Below, one piece after another: positions 20,023 through 31,271 of a stretch of DNA of 64,000 bases (positions within the stretch are counted from its first letter, which is position 1; every line of letters begins with the position of its first letter). The translations under genes and the position numbers were made by a program. This DNA comes from Pseudonocardia sp. CNS-004 (GTDB taxonomy: Bacteria > Actinomycetota > Actinomycetes > Mycobacteriales > Pseudonocardiaceae), in assembly GCA_001942185.1 (NCBI GenBank), contig MKJV01000087.1:1-64000 (forward strand), written 5' to 3'. The notes under the pieces are model-generated. The model was not told the origin of the DNA. It saw only the letters and a list, made by a program, of their open reading frames with translations, and made no database searches.

Positions 20023-20206
20023 GTCGCCGCCGCTCGGAGACGGAGGACGCGGTTGGTGCGCGGCATTGGGCTCGCTCCCACCTCTCTGTGGTGTTCCGAA
20101 TGTCGGCACGCTAGCCGTCGGAACATCCATCGAGGATGGGCGAACGGTCTATGATCCGCGGGCGCTATGTAGCCTGATGGTCCATGCCGGGTCGGGAGGT
20201 GAGCTC

Positions 20207-22092
20207 GTGGGCGCGACCGTCCCGGTCGACACCGTCATCGCCCTGCTCGAGACGGCAGCGGCCGAACGGGATGGCGACGACGCCGAGCTCCGGGAGCTCC
20301 TGGCCGGCCTGGACCTCCCGGCGGACGCGGCGGCGCGGATCGGCGACGGCATCCGCCAGCTGCACGTCGGCGCGGAACGGTTGCGGCGCCGCGGGCAGGA
20401 GCTGTCCGCCCTCTTCTCCAGCGCACGGGAGCTGGCGCAGCTCCGGGACGTCGACAAGCTGCTGGAGCGGCTCGTCGAGCGCGCCCACGACCTCGTCGGC
20501 ACCGACGTGACCTACCTGTCGGAGTTCGACATGCGCACCCGGGAACTGCGGGTGCGCACGACGCTGGGCACCGTGGCCCCGACGTTCCTCGGGCTGCGCG
20601 TCCCGCCCGGCATGGGGCTGGCGAGCCTGGTGGTGGAACGGCGGCAGCCCTGCTGGACGTCCAGCTACTCCGGTATGACGCAGGCGCCGCACGACGCCCA
20701 GATCGACGCGACCGTGGCCGCGGAGGGCCTGGTCTCCCTGCTCGGCGTCCCCCTCCTCGCCGGCGACGAGGTGATCGGCGTGCTGTTCGCCGCGAACCGC
20801 GTCGAGCACTCGTTCTCGCCGGAGGAGATCTCGCTGCTGTCGGCGTTCGCCGACCACGCCGCGATCGTCCTGCAGACCGCCCGCCTGCTCGCCCGCACGC
20901 AGGAGGCCGCCGAGGAGACCCGCCGCGCGTACGGGCAGCTGGCCCGGCACGTCGAGGCCATGGAACGGGCCAGCGGCGTCCACTCCGACCTGACCGCGCT
21001 CGTCCTGCGGGGCGGGGACACCACCGCGGTCGCCGCCGCGCTCGGGAAGGCCCTGCGGTGCCGGGTGACGATCCTCGACGCGACCTCGACGGCGACGACG
21101 GGAACCGGCGCGACGAGATCCGCCGGGCCGTGGACGAGAGCAGGCGCAGCGGCCGGTGCGTGACGCTAGGGCCCGGCCACGACGTGGTCGTCGCCGTCGT
21201 CGCCGGCCAGACGTTCCTCGGAGCGCTCGTCCTCGAGCCGGGCTCCGTCGAGTTCGGCCCCGTCGAGCTCCGCACCGCCGAACGTGCCGCCCAGATCACC
21301 GCGCTGCTCAGCCTCAAACAGGACGCGCTCGTGGAGGCCGAGCAGCGCGTCCGCGGCGATCTGCTCGCCGACCTGCTCTCGGGCGACCCGGGGCGACGGG
21401 CCGGCGTGGCGCAGCGCGCGCAGGCGCGCGGCATCCGCACCGCCGAGCTCCGCACGCTCGTGGTCCTGCCGCTCCCGGCCGAGCACCGCAGGCTCGCGGC
21501 GCGCGCGGCCGGCCGCGCGGCGGGCGGCGGCCTGATCGGCGAGCACGCCGACTGGGTCGTCGCACTCACCACCGATCCCGACCCGGCGTCCGCAGCCCGC
21601 CTGGTCCACACGGCGGTGCGCCGGGCGATCGACCGTCCGACGCTGGCCGTGGCCGCGGCCCTCGACGACGTGCCCCGGGACGTGCACGCTCAGCTCACGG
21701 CCGCCACCGCCTGCGCGCGCGTGCTACCGGCGCTCGGGATCACGGACTCGGCCGCGACCACCGACGAGTACCTGCCCTACACCGCGCTCTTCGGCCCGGG
21801 CGAGACCCGCGTGACCACCTTCACCGACAACCTGCTCGGCCCGCTCCTCGAGTGGGACGCCACCCGCGGCGGAAGCCTCCTGACCACGCTCGCCGCCTAC
21901 CTGGACAACCGCCTGAGCCCGGTTGCCGCCGGGCGTGCGCTGCACCTGCACAAGAACACCGTGCTCCAGCGGCTGGAGCGCATCACCGAACTGCTCGGCG
22001 ACGACTGGCAGGAGCCCGACCGGCTCTTCCGGATCAACGTCGCCGTCCGGGTGGCGCGGCTCTCCGGCACCGCGCACGGCACCGCGGACTAG
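20207..22092 (+). CDS. GAF domain-containing PucR/CdaR-type transcriptional regulator, frameshifted
   Basis: The repaired length is about 628 aa. The GTG at 20207 has a GGGAGGTGAG site seven bases upstream. An N-terminal helical part leads to a GAF sensor domain (LFSSARELAQLRDVDKLLERLVERAHDLVGTDVTYL ... LLGVPLLAGDEVIGVLFAANR). After the break near 21100 comes a PucR-like middle. It ends in a C-terminal HTH: LLTTLAAYLDNRLSPVAAGRALHLHKNTVLQRLERITELLG, the PucR HTH_30 signature. Such proteins activate catabolic or transport genes in response to small molecules. It faces the TctAB-like operon across a short gap and is most likely its regulator. The ligand is unknown. Confidence 0.87.
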
Positions 22093-22460
22093 AGCCCGGC
22101 GAGTGTCGTGATCGCCGGAAATGGTGCCGGGACGACAGGACTGTCGTCCCGCCACCGCTGTCGACGATCGACGCGCACATGATCGGCGCGAGTGGTGCCA
22201 GAGCGACACATCCGGCGCTCTCGGACCACTTCCGGTGATCGCACCCCCGGCTGGCCGGCGGCACCCGGGTGGAGACCGGGAAGCGGTGCTGGCCTGGCCG
22301 GCGGACCCGGCAACGACTGATCGTTGCGAGATCGTGCCGCCGCTCGGGCGCGGCGGCGCTTGTCGGACCGATCACGCGGCCTTGATCGGTCCGAGATGGC
22401 ATTGGGCGCCCGGCCGAGGACGATCCCGCGCCGATCGGATCAATCACGGCGTTCCGCGAC
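22093..22460. repeat. REP-like palindromic intergenic element, copy B
   Basis: This is the second copy of the element at 16835-17060, in inverted orientation for its core. TCGGACCGATCA (22363-22374) and TGATCGGTCCGA (22383-22394) are perfect 12-base arms around an eight-base loop. They are flanked by GATCGTTGCGAGATCGTG on the left and GAGATGGCATTGGGCGCCCGG on the right, both shared with copy A. The terminator-like hairpin at 22129 is part of the same block. Together these fill the gene-free stretch between the PucR-type gene and the DDN-family gene. No coding frame here is credible. Confidence 0.7.
22129..22150 (+). terminator. Perfect hairpin after the PucR-type gene
   Basis: GGGACGACAG and CTGTCGTCCC form a perfect ten-base-pair stem with a two-base GA loop, 37 bases after the stop at 22092. 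There is no U-run after it, but actinobacterial terminators often lack one. The same GTCGTCCCGCCACC sequence is present near 17008-17021, so it also belongs to the repeat family and may act as a terminator by chance or by selection. Confidence 0.5.
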
Positions 22461-22568
22461 GCGTCGGTCCGACAGCTGATGTCGAGACCGCGGTGGTGGC
22501 TCCGTCCCAGAGCCGGATGCGGCCGCCGTGGCCGCACCGGAGACCCGCCGACCGGAAGGACAGCCGCC

Positions 22569-23042
22569 ATGGCCACCGCCGACGACCTCGACCGCGCCAC
22601 CGACTCGCAGTGGGACTGGGTCGCCGAACACACCCGCACGTACCTCGCGTCGGGCGGCACCGAAGGCCACGAGAACAACGGCGTGCGCACCCTCGTGCTC
22701 GCCACGACCGGCCGCCGGACCGGCACGCCCCGCCGCACCTGCCTGATCTACGGAACGTCGGGCGACGAGTACGTCGTCGTCGCCTCCAAGGGCGGCGCCG
22801 ACGAGGACCCGTCGTGGTTCGCGAACCTCGTGGCGGAGCCCGGCGTCGGAGTGCAGGTCGGCACGCGCAGGTTCACGGCACGCGCCCGCGTGGCGTCCGC
22901 GGCCGAGCGCGCGCAGCTCTGGCCCCGGATGGTGGGAATCTTCCCGCTCTACGCCGAGTACGCGCAGAAGACCGGACGCGAGATCCCGGTCGTCCTGCTC
23001 ACCCCGCTGGACCGACCGCGAGCCTCGTCCGAGGCCATCTAG
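22569..23042 (+). CDS. DDN/nitroreductase family deazaflavin-dependent oxidoreductase
   Basis: This intact 157-aa protein starts at ATG 22569 after GGAAGGACAG. The pattern NNGVRTLVLATTGRRTGTPRRTCLIYGTSGDEYVVVASKGGADEDPSWFANLVAEPGV is the signature of the actinobacterial DDN family: a split beta-barrel that binds coenzyme F420 (or in some members only quinones or other ligands), with WFANL and the TGRRTG loop near the cofactor. Mycobacterial Ddn reduces menaquinone and nitroimidazoles with F420H2. The gene stands alone between a repeat block and the HMG-CoA reductase promoter. The substrate is unknown. Confidence 0.88.
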   Translation: MATADDLDRATDSQWDWVAEHTRTYLASGGTEGHENNGVRTLVLATTGRRTGTPRRTCLIYGTSGDEYVVVASKGGADEDPSWFANLVAEPGVGVQVGTRRFTARARVASAAERAQLWPRMVGIFPLYAEYAQKTGREIPVVLLTPLDRPRASSEAI

Positions 23043-23054
23043 GCCAATAGCCCA

Positions 23055-23074
23055 CACGGACACCCGAGTCCGTG
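23055..23074 (+). terminator. Inverted repeat between the DDN gene and HMG-CoA reductase
   Basis: CACGGAC and GTCCGTG are perfect seven-base arms around a six-base loop, 13 bases after the DDN stop and about 85 bases before the reductase start. It could terminate the upstream gene, or be an operator for the mevalonate-degradation genes. There is no U-tract to decide. Confidence 0.45.
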
Positions 23075-23157
23075 GTCGATTGATACATGCCCACTTCCCG
23101 GGTCTGCTCACTAGCGTCCCCATGCGGATCAGATGCCACGCCGAAGTGGGAGAGGCG

Positions 23158-24434
23158 ATGTCGCGCACCAGTCGTATCCAAGGGCTCCGGGACCTGTCCG
23201 TCGAGGCCCGCCGCAAGACCGTCGCGGAGGCGGCCGGGCTCGACGCGGACGGTCTCGCCGCCTTCGCGCCCGAGCGGGGGATCGGGGCCGGGCTGGCCGA
23301 CCACATGATCGAGAACGTGGTCGGGGTCATCGGCGTGCCGCTGGGGGTGGCGACCAACTTCGTCGTCAACGGCCGCGAGGTGCTGGTGCCGATGGCCACC
23401 GAGGAGGCCTCGGTGGTCGCGGCGGCGTCGAACTCGGCGAAGGTCGCCCGGATCCACGGGGCTTCGCCACCTCGTCGACCGACCCGATCATGCAGGCTCA
23501 GGTGCAGATCATCGGGGTGCGCGACCCCGAGGCCGGACGGCTGCGGCTGCTCGAGGCCCGCCAGGAGCTCATCGAGCTCGCCAACGCCCAGGACCCGAAG
23601 CTGGTGGAGTTCGGCGGCGGGGTGCGCGACATCGCCGTGCGCGTCGTCGAGGCGCGCGCGGGCACCTACGTGGTGGCCCACCTGCAGGTCGACGTCCGGG
23701 ACGCGATGGGGGCGAACGCGGTCAACACCATGGCCGAGGCCGTCGCCGACCGCGCCGGGCAGATCGCCGGCGGGCGGACGCTGCTGCGGATCCTGACCAA
23801 CAAGGCCGACCTGCGGCTGTCGCGGGCCAGGGCGGTCTTCGACGCCGACGCGCTCGGCGGGGACGCCGTCGTCGACGACATCGTGCACGCAGCGGCGCTG
23901 GCCGAGGCCGACCCGTACCGGGCGGCCACGCACAACAAGGGGATCATGAACGGGATCACCGCGGTCGTGCTCGCCACCGGCAACGACACCCGCGCCGTCG
24001 AGGCGGGCGCGCACTCCCACGCGATCTCCCCCTCGGGGCGCTACACCTCGATGTCGCGGTTCGAGAAGGACGCCGACGGCAACGTGGTCGGCACCCTGGA
24101 ACTGCCGATGCCGGTCGGCCTCGTCGGCGGCGCCACCAAGGTGCACCCGGCGGCACAGGCCGCCGTCGGGCTGCTGGACGTGCGCACGGCGGCCGAGCTC
24201 GCCGAGATCATCGTCGCGGTCGGGCTCGCGCAGAACTTCGGTGCGGTGCGCGCGCTGGCCACCGAGGGCATCCAGCGCGGGCACATGTCGCTGCACGCCC
24301 GCAACATCGCCTCCACCGTCGGCGCCACCGCCGAGGAGGTGCCCGCCGTCGTCGCCCGGCTCATCGCCGACAAGGCGGTCCGCGCCGACCACGCCGAACG
24401 CGTGCTCGCCGAGCTCCGCGCCGAGAACGCGTGA
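23158..24434 (+). CDS. mvaA: Hydroxymethylglutaryl-CoA reductase, degradative (class II), frameshifted
   Basis: The repaired protein is about 425 aa, the size of class II HMG-CoA reductases such as that of Pseudomonas mevalonii. The catalytic set is complete: Glu in VPMATEEASVVAAASN, Lys in THNKGIMNG, Asp in TGNDTRAVEAGAHSH and His in RGHMSLHARN. One G is missing near 23460 (HGG-FATSS). The ATG at 23158 follows GGGAGAGGCG. Class II enzymes work with NAD and CoA to oxidise mevalonate to HMG-CoA. The next gene is HMG-CoA lyase, coupled by a GTGA overlap, so the pair converts mevalonate to acetyl-CoA and acetoacetate. A biosynthetic role is less likely, because no other mevalonate-pathway gene is nearby. 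Confidence 0.92.
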
Positions 24435-25358
24435 ACCACTACGGGGTGGAACCGCTGCCCGGCCTGCCCAGCAGCGTCACCATCTGCGAGGTCGGGCCGC
24501 GCGACGGGCTGCAGAACGAGGACGGGATCGTCCCGACCGAGGTCAAGGTCGAGTTCGTCGAGCGCCTGGTGGACGCGGGCCACACCGTCGTCGAGACCAC
24601 CAGCATGGTGCACCCGGAGTGGGTACCGCAGCTCGCCGACGCCGAGGAGGTGCTGCGGCGGCTCGACCGGGCGCCGGGCGTGCGCTACCCCGTGCTCGTG
24701 CCGAACCGGCGCGGGCTCGAACGGGCCGTCGACCTCGGCGTCACCGACATCGCGGTCTTCGGCTCGGCCACCGAGAGCTTCGCCAAGGCCAACCTCAACC
24801 GCTCGGTGGCGACTCGCTGGAGATGTTCGCCCCCGTCGTCGCCCGCGCCCGCGAGTCCGGCATGCGCGTGCGGGGTTACCTGTCGATGTGCTGGGGCGAC
24901 CCGTGGGAGGGCCACGTCCCCATCCCCCAGGTCGTCTCCGTCGCGTCCCGGCTCATCGGGCTGGGCTGCACCGAGCTGAGCCTCGGCGACACCATCGGTG
25001 TCGCCACCCCGGGCCGCGTGGGCGCCCTCCTCGACGCGCTCCTGGCCGCCGGCGTCCCGATCGACCGCATCGCCGTGCACTTCCACGACACCTACGGCCA
25101 GGCCCTCTCCAACACCCTCGTCGCACTGCAGCACGGGGTCACCACCATCGACTCCTCCGCGGGCGGGCTCGGCGGCTGCCCGTACGCGGGGTCCGCCACC
25201 GGGAACCTGGCCACCGAGGACCTGCTCTGGCAGCTCGGCGGTCTCGGCATCCGCACCGGCGTCGACCTGGCCAAGCTCGCCGAGACCAGCGCCTGGCTGG
25301 CGGGCGAGCTCGGCGCCCGAGCCCGTCGCGCACCGCGCAGGCCCTGGCCCGGGGCTGA
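24431..25358 (+). CDS. mvaB: Hydroxymethylglutaryl-CoA lyase, frameshifted
   Basis: The start is GTG 24431, overlapping the reductase stop. The N-terminus ICEVGPRDGLQNE is the HMG-CoA lyase form of the DRE-TIM aldolase motif, with the metal-binding Asp and catalytic Arg. It later has ELSLGDTIGVATP, AVHFHDTYGQAL (metal-binding His pair) and GGLGGCPYAGSATGN (catalytic Cys loop). Breaks near 24810 (one C lost, RSVADSLEMF) and near 25315 are simple losses; the restored C-terminus ends RPSPSRTAQALARG, giving about 309 aa. It cleaves HMG-CoA to acetyl-CoA and acetoacetate. A role in leucine degradation is possible in principle, but pairing with class II HMG-CoA reductase points to mevalonate catabolism. 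Confidence 0.93.
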
Positions 25359-27302
<1,944 letters not shown>

Positions 27303-27305
27303 CCC

Positions 27306-28267
27306 GTGGCCGGCACCCCGTTCGGGTACCGCGAGCCGGACGCCGAGGACACCGTCGACCACCTTCCCGCCGACGCCACGGTCGACCTGGCGGCGGCCGG
27401 CGGGACGCGGGCGTCGACGACGTGCTGGAGTCGCTGAACACGGAGCTGGTCGGCCTGTCGCCGGTGAAGACCCGCATCGAGGAGATCGCCTCCCTGCTGC
27501 TGGTCGACCGGATGCGGGAGCGGTACGGGATCACCGCGCGGCGCCCGACCCTGCACATGTGCTTCACCGGCAACCCCGGCACCGGCAAGACCACGGTGGC
27601 GCTGCGGATGGCCGACCTGCTGCACCGGCTCGGCTACCTGCGCCGCGGCCACCTGGTCAGCGTCACCCGCGACGACCTCGTCGGCGAGTACGTCGGGCAC
27701 ACCGCGCCGAAGACGAAGGACGTCATCAAACGGGCGATGGGCGGCGTGCTGTTCATCGACGAGGCCTACTACCTCTACAAGGTGGAGAACGACCGGGACT
27801 ACGGCTCCGAGTCGATCGAGATCCTGCTGCAGGTGATGGAGGCGAACCGCGACGACCTCGTCGTCGTCCTGGCCGGCTACGCCGACAAGATGGACGTCTT
27901 CTTCGCGGCGAACCCGGGCATGCAGAGCCGCATCGCCCACCACATCACGTTCCCGGACTACACGGTCGCCGAGCTCGAGGAGATCGCGGTCCTGATGACC
28001 GGCGAGCTGGCCTACCGGCTCTCCGACGAGGCCCGCCAGGTCCTGCGCCGCTACCTGGAGCGGCGGGTCGGACAACCGTGGTTCGCCAACGCGCGCAGCG
28101 TCCGCAACGCGATGGAGCGGGCCCGGTTGCGCCAGGCGCGTAGGCTCGTCGGCCAGGACGATCCGCGGGTCGGCCTGGAGGCCCTGACCACCATCGAGGC
28201 GTCGGACCTGCTGGCGAGCCGCGTGTTCTCCGACGACGCCGACACGAAGACGGTGCGCTCGGCATGA
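27306..28267 (+). CDS. cbbX: Red-type RuBisCO activase CbbX (AAA+), frameshifted
   Basis: The start is taken as GTG 27306, four bases after cbbS. One G is lost from a GGGG run near 27407, after which the chain reads [22 protein letters not shown]. Walker A ([18 protein letters not shown]), the pore-loop region [13 protein letters not shown], Walker B ([12 protein letters not shown]) and the sensor/arginine-finger region [11 protein letters not shown] are all present; repaired length is about 320 aa. CbbX hexamers use ATP to pull on the RuBisCO large-subunit C-terminus and release inhibitory sugar phosphates. Its presence supports a red-type holoenzyme. A sub-break in the first 35 residues means the N-terminus is less certain. 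Confidence 0.94.
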
Positions 28268-28289
28268 CGGGGACGGACCGGACCACCGG

Positions 28290-29172
28290 ATGACCACCAA
28301 CGCGAGGCTGCGCGCGCTGGTCGAGCTGGCCGAGGCCGGCTCGGTCCGCGGTGCTGCCGAGCGTCTGGTCGTCACCGAGTCGTCCGTGTCCTCGGCCGTC
28401 AGCGCGCTGAGCGCCGAGGTGGGCACCCCGCTCGTCACCCGCCACGGCCGCGGCGTCCGCCTGACCCCGCGGGGAACGCTACGCCGAGTACGCGCGCCGC
28501 ATACTCGGCATGCACACCGAGGCCACCCTCGCCGCGCTCGCGGAGGCCGACCCGGAGCACGGGGCGGTCCGGATCGCCGCGGTCACCACCGCGGGCGAGT
28601 TCCTGATCCCGGACCTGCTCGCCTCGTTCCGCGCGAAGCACCCCGGCGTCGTGCTGCGGGTGGAGGTCGCGCCGCGGGGACGCGTGTGGCCCATGCTGGT
28701 GCGCCACGAGGTGGACCTCGCCATCGCCGGACGGCCACCGGAGGAGCAGTTCCCCGCACGGGTGCGGGCCGTCGCCCCGAACCAGCTGGTCGTGGTCGGC
28801 CCGCCCGACGAACGTGCCGGCTTCGACCCGGCGCGGGCCACCTGGCTGCTGCGCGAGCCGGAGTCGGGGATGCGCGCCACGTGCGCGGCGCTACTGGAGC
28901 GCCTGGACGTCACCCCGCAGCAGATGACGCTCGGTTCCAACGGCGCCGTCATCGCCGCGGCCGCGGCCGGGCTCGGGGTCACGCTGGTGTCGCGGCTGGC
29001 GGTCCGCCGCGAGCTGGACGCCGGCACGCTCGTCGAGCTGGAGCTGCCCGGCGTCCCGCTCGACCGCCCGTGGCACGTCGTCAGCCAGCCGGACCCGACG
29101 CCGTCCACCCGGCTGCTGGTCGAACACCTGCTCGCGGTGCCGGAGCTCGGCTGGCGAGAACCCCGCCGCTGA
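28290..29172 (+). CDS. cbbR: LysR family regulator of the cbb operon (CbbR-like), frameshifted
   Basis: The N-terminal HTH reads RLRALVELAEAGSVRGAAERLVVTESSVSSAVSALSAEVG; the effector domain follows ([44 protein letters not shown]). The break near 28480 falls at the end of the HTH, where either two bases are lost or one gained. Repaired length is about 294 aa. It sits between cbbX and prk, 22 bases after cbbX and on the same strand. Most cbbR genes are divergent from cbbL, so the position is unusual. The assignment as CbbR rests on this position and on the LysR fold. It probably binds the palindrome at 25360. Confidence 0.82.
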
Positions 29173-29186
29173 GCTCCCCCCGCCGG

Positions 29187-29203
29187 CCCCCCGCGCGGGG
29201 GAT
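29187..29203 (+). terminator. GC-rich hairpin between cbbR and prk
   Basis: CCCCC-GCGC-GGGGG forms a short strong stem just after cbbR. It may be an intrinsic terminator or a pause or processing site that lowers prk expression relative to cbbLSX. There is no U-tract, so this is tentative. Confidence 0.3.
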
Positions 29204-29271
29204 GTCCCCTCCCGCCGCGGCGGCAGCCTCAGGGACGACGCCGCACCGCCGACCGACGACGGAGGCACGAC

Positions 29272-30141
29272 ATGTCACGCACCCACCCCATCGTCTCGGT
29301 CACCGGCTCGTCCGGTGCCGGCACCACCTCGGTGATGCGCACGTTCCAGCAGATCTTCCGACGGGAGGGGGTGAACGCCGCGTACGTCGAGGGCGACAGC
29401 TTCCACCGCTACGACCGCGCCGGGATGAAGGCGGCGATGGCCGAGGCGCACACCCGCGGCGACCACACCTTCAGCCACTTCGGCCCCGAGTCGAACCTGT
29501 TCGACCAGCTGGAGGAGCTCTTCCGCACCTACGGGGAGACCGGAACCGGGAAGGTCCGCCGGTACCTCCACGACGACGTCGAGGCCGCGCCGTACGGCCA
29601 GGAGCCCGGCACGTTCACCCCGTGGGAGAGCCTCCCCGACGACACCGACCTGCTGTTCTACGAGGGCCTGCACGGGGCCGTCGTCACCGACGACGTCGAC
29701 ATCGCCGGGCACGCGGACCTGCGGATCGGCGTGGTCCCGGTGCTCAACCTCGAGTGGATCCAGAAGCTGCACCGGGACAAGGTGACGCGCGGCTACTCGG
29801 CCGAGGCGGTGACCGAGACGATCCTGCGCCGGATGCCGGACTACGTGAACTACATGTGCCCGCAGTTCTCCCACACCGACGTGAACTTCCAGCGGGTGCC
29901 CGTCGTCGACACCTCGAACCCGTTCATCGCCCGCACGATCCCGGCGGCCGACGAGTCGATGCTGATCATCCGGTTCCGCGACCCGCACGGCATCGACTTC
30001 CCCTACCTGCTGGCGATGCTGCACGACTCGTTCATGTCGCGCCCGAACACGATCGTGTGCCCCGGCGGGAAGATGGACCTCGCCATGCAGCTGATCTTCA
30101 CACCGATGATCCTGCGCCTGACGTCCGCCTCACGGGCCTGA
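29272..30141 (+). CDS. prkB: Phosphoribulokinase (bacterial class I)
   Basis: This intact 289-aa protein starts at ATG 29272. The P-loop is VTGSSGAGTTSVM; further motifs are YVEGDSFHRYDR (catalytic Asp and ribulose-phosphate binding), LLFYEGLHGAVV (Walker B-like) and HRDKVTRGYSAEAVTETILRRM. It phosphorylates ribulose-5-phosphate to the RuBisCO substrate. Length and motifs match the octameric, NADH-activated bacterial class rather than the plant or cyanobacterial class, which has regulatory cysteines. With cbbLSX it supplies the two enzymes unique to the Calvin cycle. Other cycle enzymes (fructose bisphosphatase, transketolase) are not in the window. Confidence 0.96.
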   Translation: MSRTHPIVSVTGSSGAGTTSVMRTFQQIFRREGVNAAYVEGDSFHRYDRAGMKAAMAEAHTRGDHTFSHFGPESNLFDQLEELFRTYGETGTGKVRRYLHDDVEAAPYGQEPGTFTPWESLPDDTDLLFYEGLHGAVVTDDVDIAGHADLRIGVVPVLNLEWIQKLHRDKVTRGYSAEAVTETILRRMPDYVNYMCPQFSHTDVNFQRVPVVDTSNPFIARTIPAADESMLIIRFRDPHGIDFPYLLAMLHDSFMSRPNTIVCPGGKMDLAMQLIFTPMILRLTSASRA

Positions 30142-31053
30142 GCGCTGGTCGCAGCGTTCCTCGTGCCCGGCGTGGGAACGCTGCTCCACCTGCAGCGTGC
30201 TGTGGGCCAGCCCGAACCGCTCCCGCAGCACGTGGGCCGCGCGGTCGAGGACCGAACCGTCGCCGCACGGCCCGTGGCCGCCCTCGTCCACCACGACGTG
30301 GGCGGACACGGTGGGCTTGCGGTCGTTGATCGCCCAGACGTGCAGGTCGTGCACGTCGTGGACGCCGGGTACGCCGCGGAGCGCGTCCTGCACCTCGTCC
30401 ACGTCGATGTGCTTCGGCGCTCCCTCCAGCAGGACGTGCCCGACCTCGCGCAGCAGCCCGATCGTGCGCGGCACGATCAGGGCGGCGATGAACAGCGACG
30501 CCACCGTGTCGGCGTAGGGCCAGCCCGTGGTGAGCAGCACCACCGCGGCCACCAGCACCCCCACCGATCCGAGCGCGTCACCCAGGACGTGCAGCGCCGC
30601 GCCCCGCATGTTCATGTTCTGCCGGTCGCCGCCCGCGAGCACCAGCAACGAGACGATGTTGCCCGCGAGCCCGAGCGCACCGATGACCAGAAGCGGCATG
30701 CCGGGGATCTCGGCCGGCTCGAACAGCCGGTTGACGCCCTCGTACGCGACCCACCCGACCACGGCGATCAGCGCGATGCCGTTCAGGCCCGCGACCAGCA
30801 CCTCCACCCGGCCCAGACCGTAGGTCCGGCGGGTGCTCGCCGGCCGCGCGGCCAGCACGGAGGCCACCAGCGCCGCCGCCAGCGCACCCGCGTCGGTGAG
30901 CAGGTGGCCCAGGTCGGCGAGCAGCGCCAGCGACCCGGTGAGCGCGGCGCCGACCGCGCCCAGCACGGCCGCCCCGAGCGTGACGGCCAGCGCGATGCCC
31001 AGCCGCCTCCGGTCGCCCTCGGGCGAATGCCCGTGGCCGTGGCCGTGGCCCAT
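30130..31053 (-). CDS. Cation diffusion facilitator (CzcD/ZnT-like metal exporter)
   Basis: The protein is 307 aa from the ATG at 31053 (MGHGHGHGHSPEGDRRR), which has GGAGGG six bases upstream. Upstream in-frame ATGs at 31077 and 31098 are less likely, because the latter lies inside a palindrome. Six helices are seen; helix 2 has LLADLGHLLTDAGAL and helix 5 has GAALHVLGDALGS, the His/Asp pairs of the Zn transport site. The C-terminal cytoplasmic domain has VHDVHDLHVWAINDRKPTVSAHVVVD. The His-rich N-terminus is typical of zinc members. It exports Zn2+ or similar ions in exchange for protons. Its end overlaps the end of prk by 12 bases, tail to tail. Confidence 0.92.
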   Translation of the reverse strand: MGHGHGHGHSPEGDRRRLGIALAVTLGAAVLGAVGAALTGSLALLADLGHLLTDAGALAAALVASVLAARPASTRRTYGLGRVEVLVAGLNGIALIAVVGWVAYEGVNRLFEPAEIPGMPLLVIGALGLAGNIVSLLVLAGGDRQNMNMRGAALHVLGDALGSVGVLVAAVVLLTTGWPYADTVASLFIAALIVPRTIGLLREVGHVLLEGAPKHIDVDEVQDALRGVPGVHDVHDLHVWAINDRKPTVSAHVVVDEGGHGPCGDGSVLDRAAHVLRERFGLAHSTLQVEQRSHAGHEERCDQRSGP

Positions 31054-31090
31054 CGAAGCCCTCCGATCGCGTCCTACCCGATCCATAGAA

Positions 31091-31110
31091 ACATGCATAC
31101 TTCTGCATGT
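31091..31110. promoter_or_regulatory. Palindromic operator upstream of the metal exporter
   Basis: ACATGCA-TACTTC-TGCATGT is a perfect inverted repeat with seven-base arms and a six-base spacer. It lies about 40 bases upstream of the chosen start of the CDF gene. It resembles the dyads bound by ArsR/SmtB-type metal sensors. No regulator gene adjoins it, so the sensor would be encoded elsewhere. Confidence 0.55.
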
Positions 31111-31271
31111 CTAGCTCGATCGCTGGCGTCGGCAGTGTGTGTGACCGGACGAACCCGCCGAAATGGCACCCAGCGCTGTTCGATCTTCACGCAACCACGC
31201 TCAGTGCGATCTCGATCCCCGTGCCGTGCGGACGGGAGTCCGAACACGGCGGCATCTGCGCCCCTCTCGCG

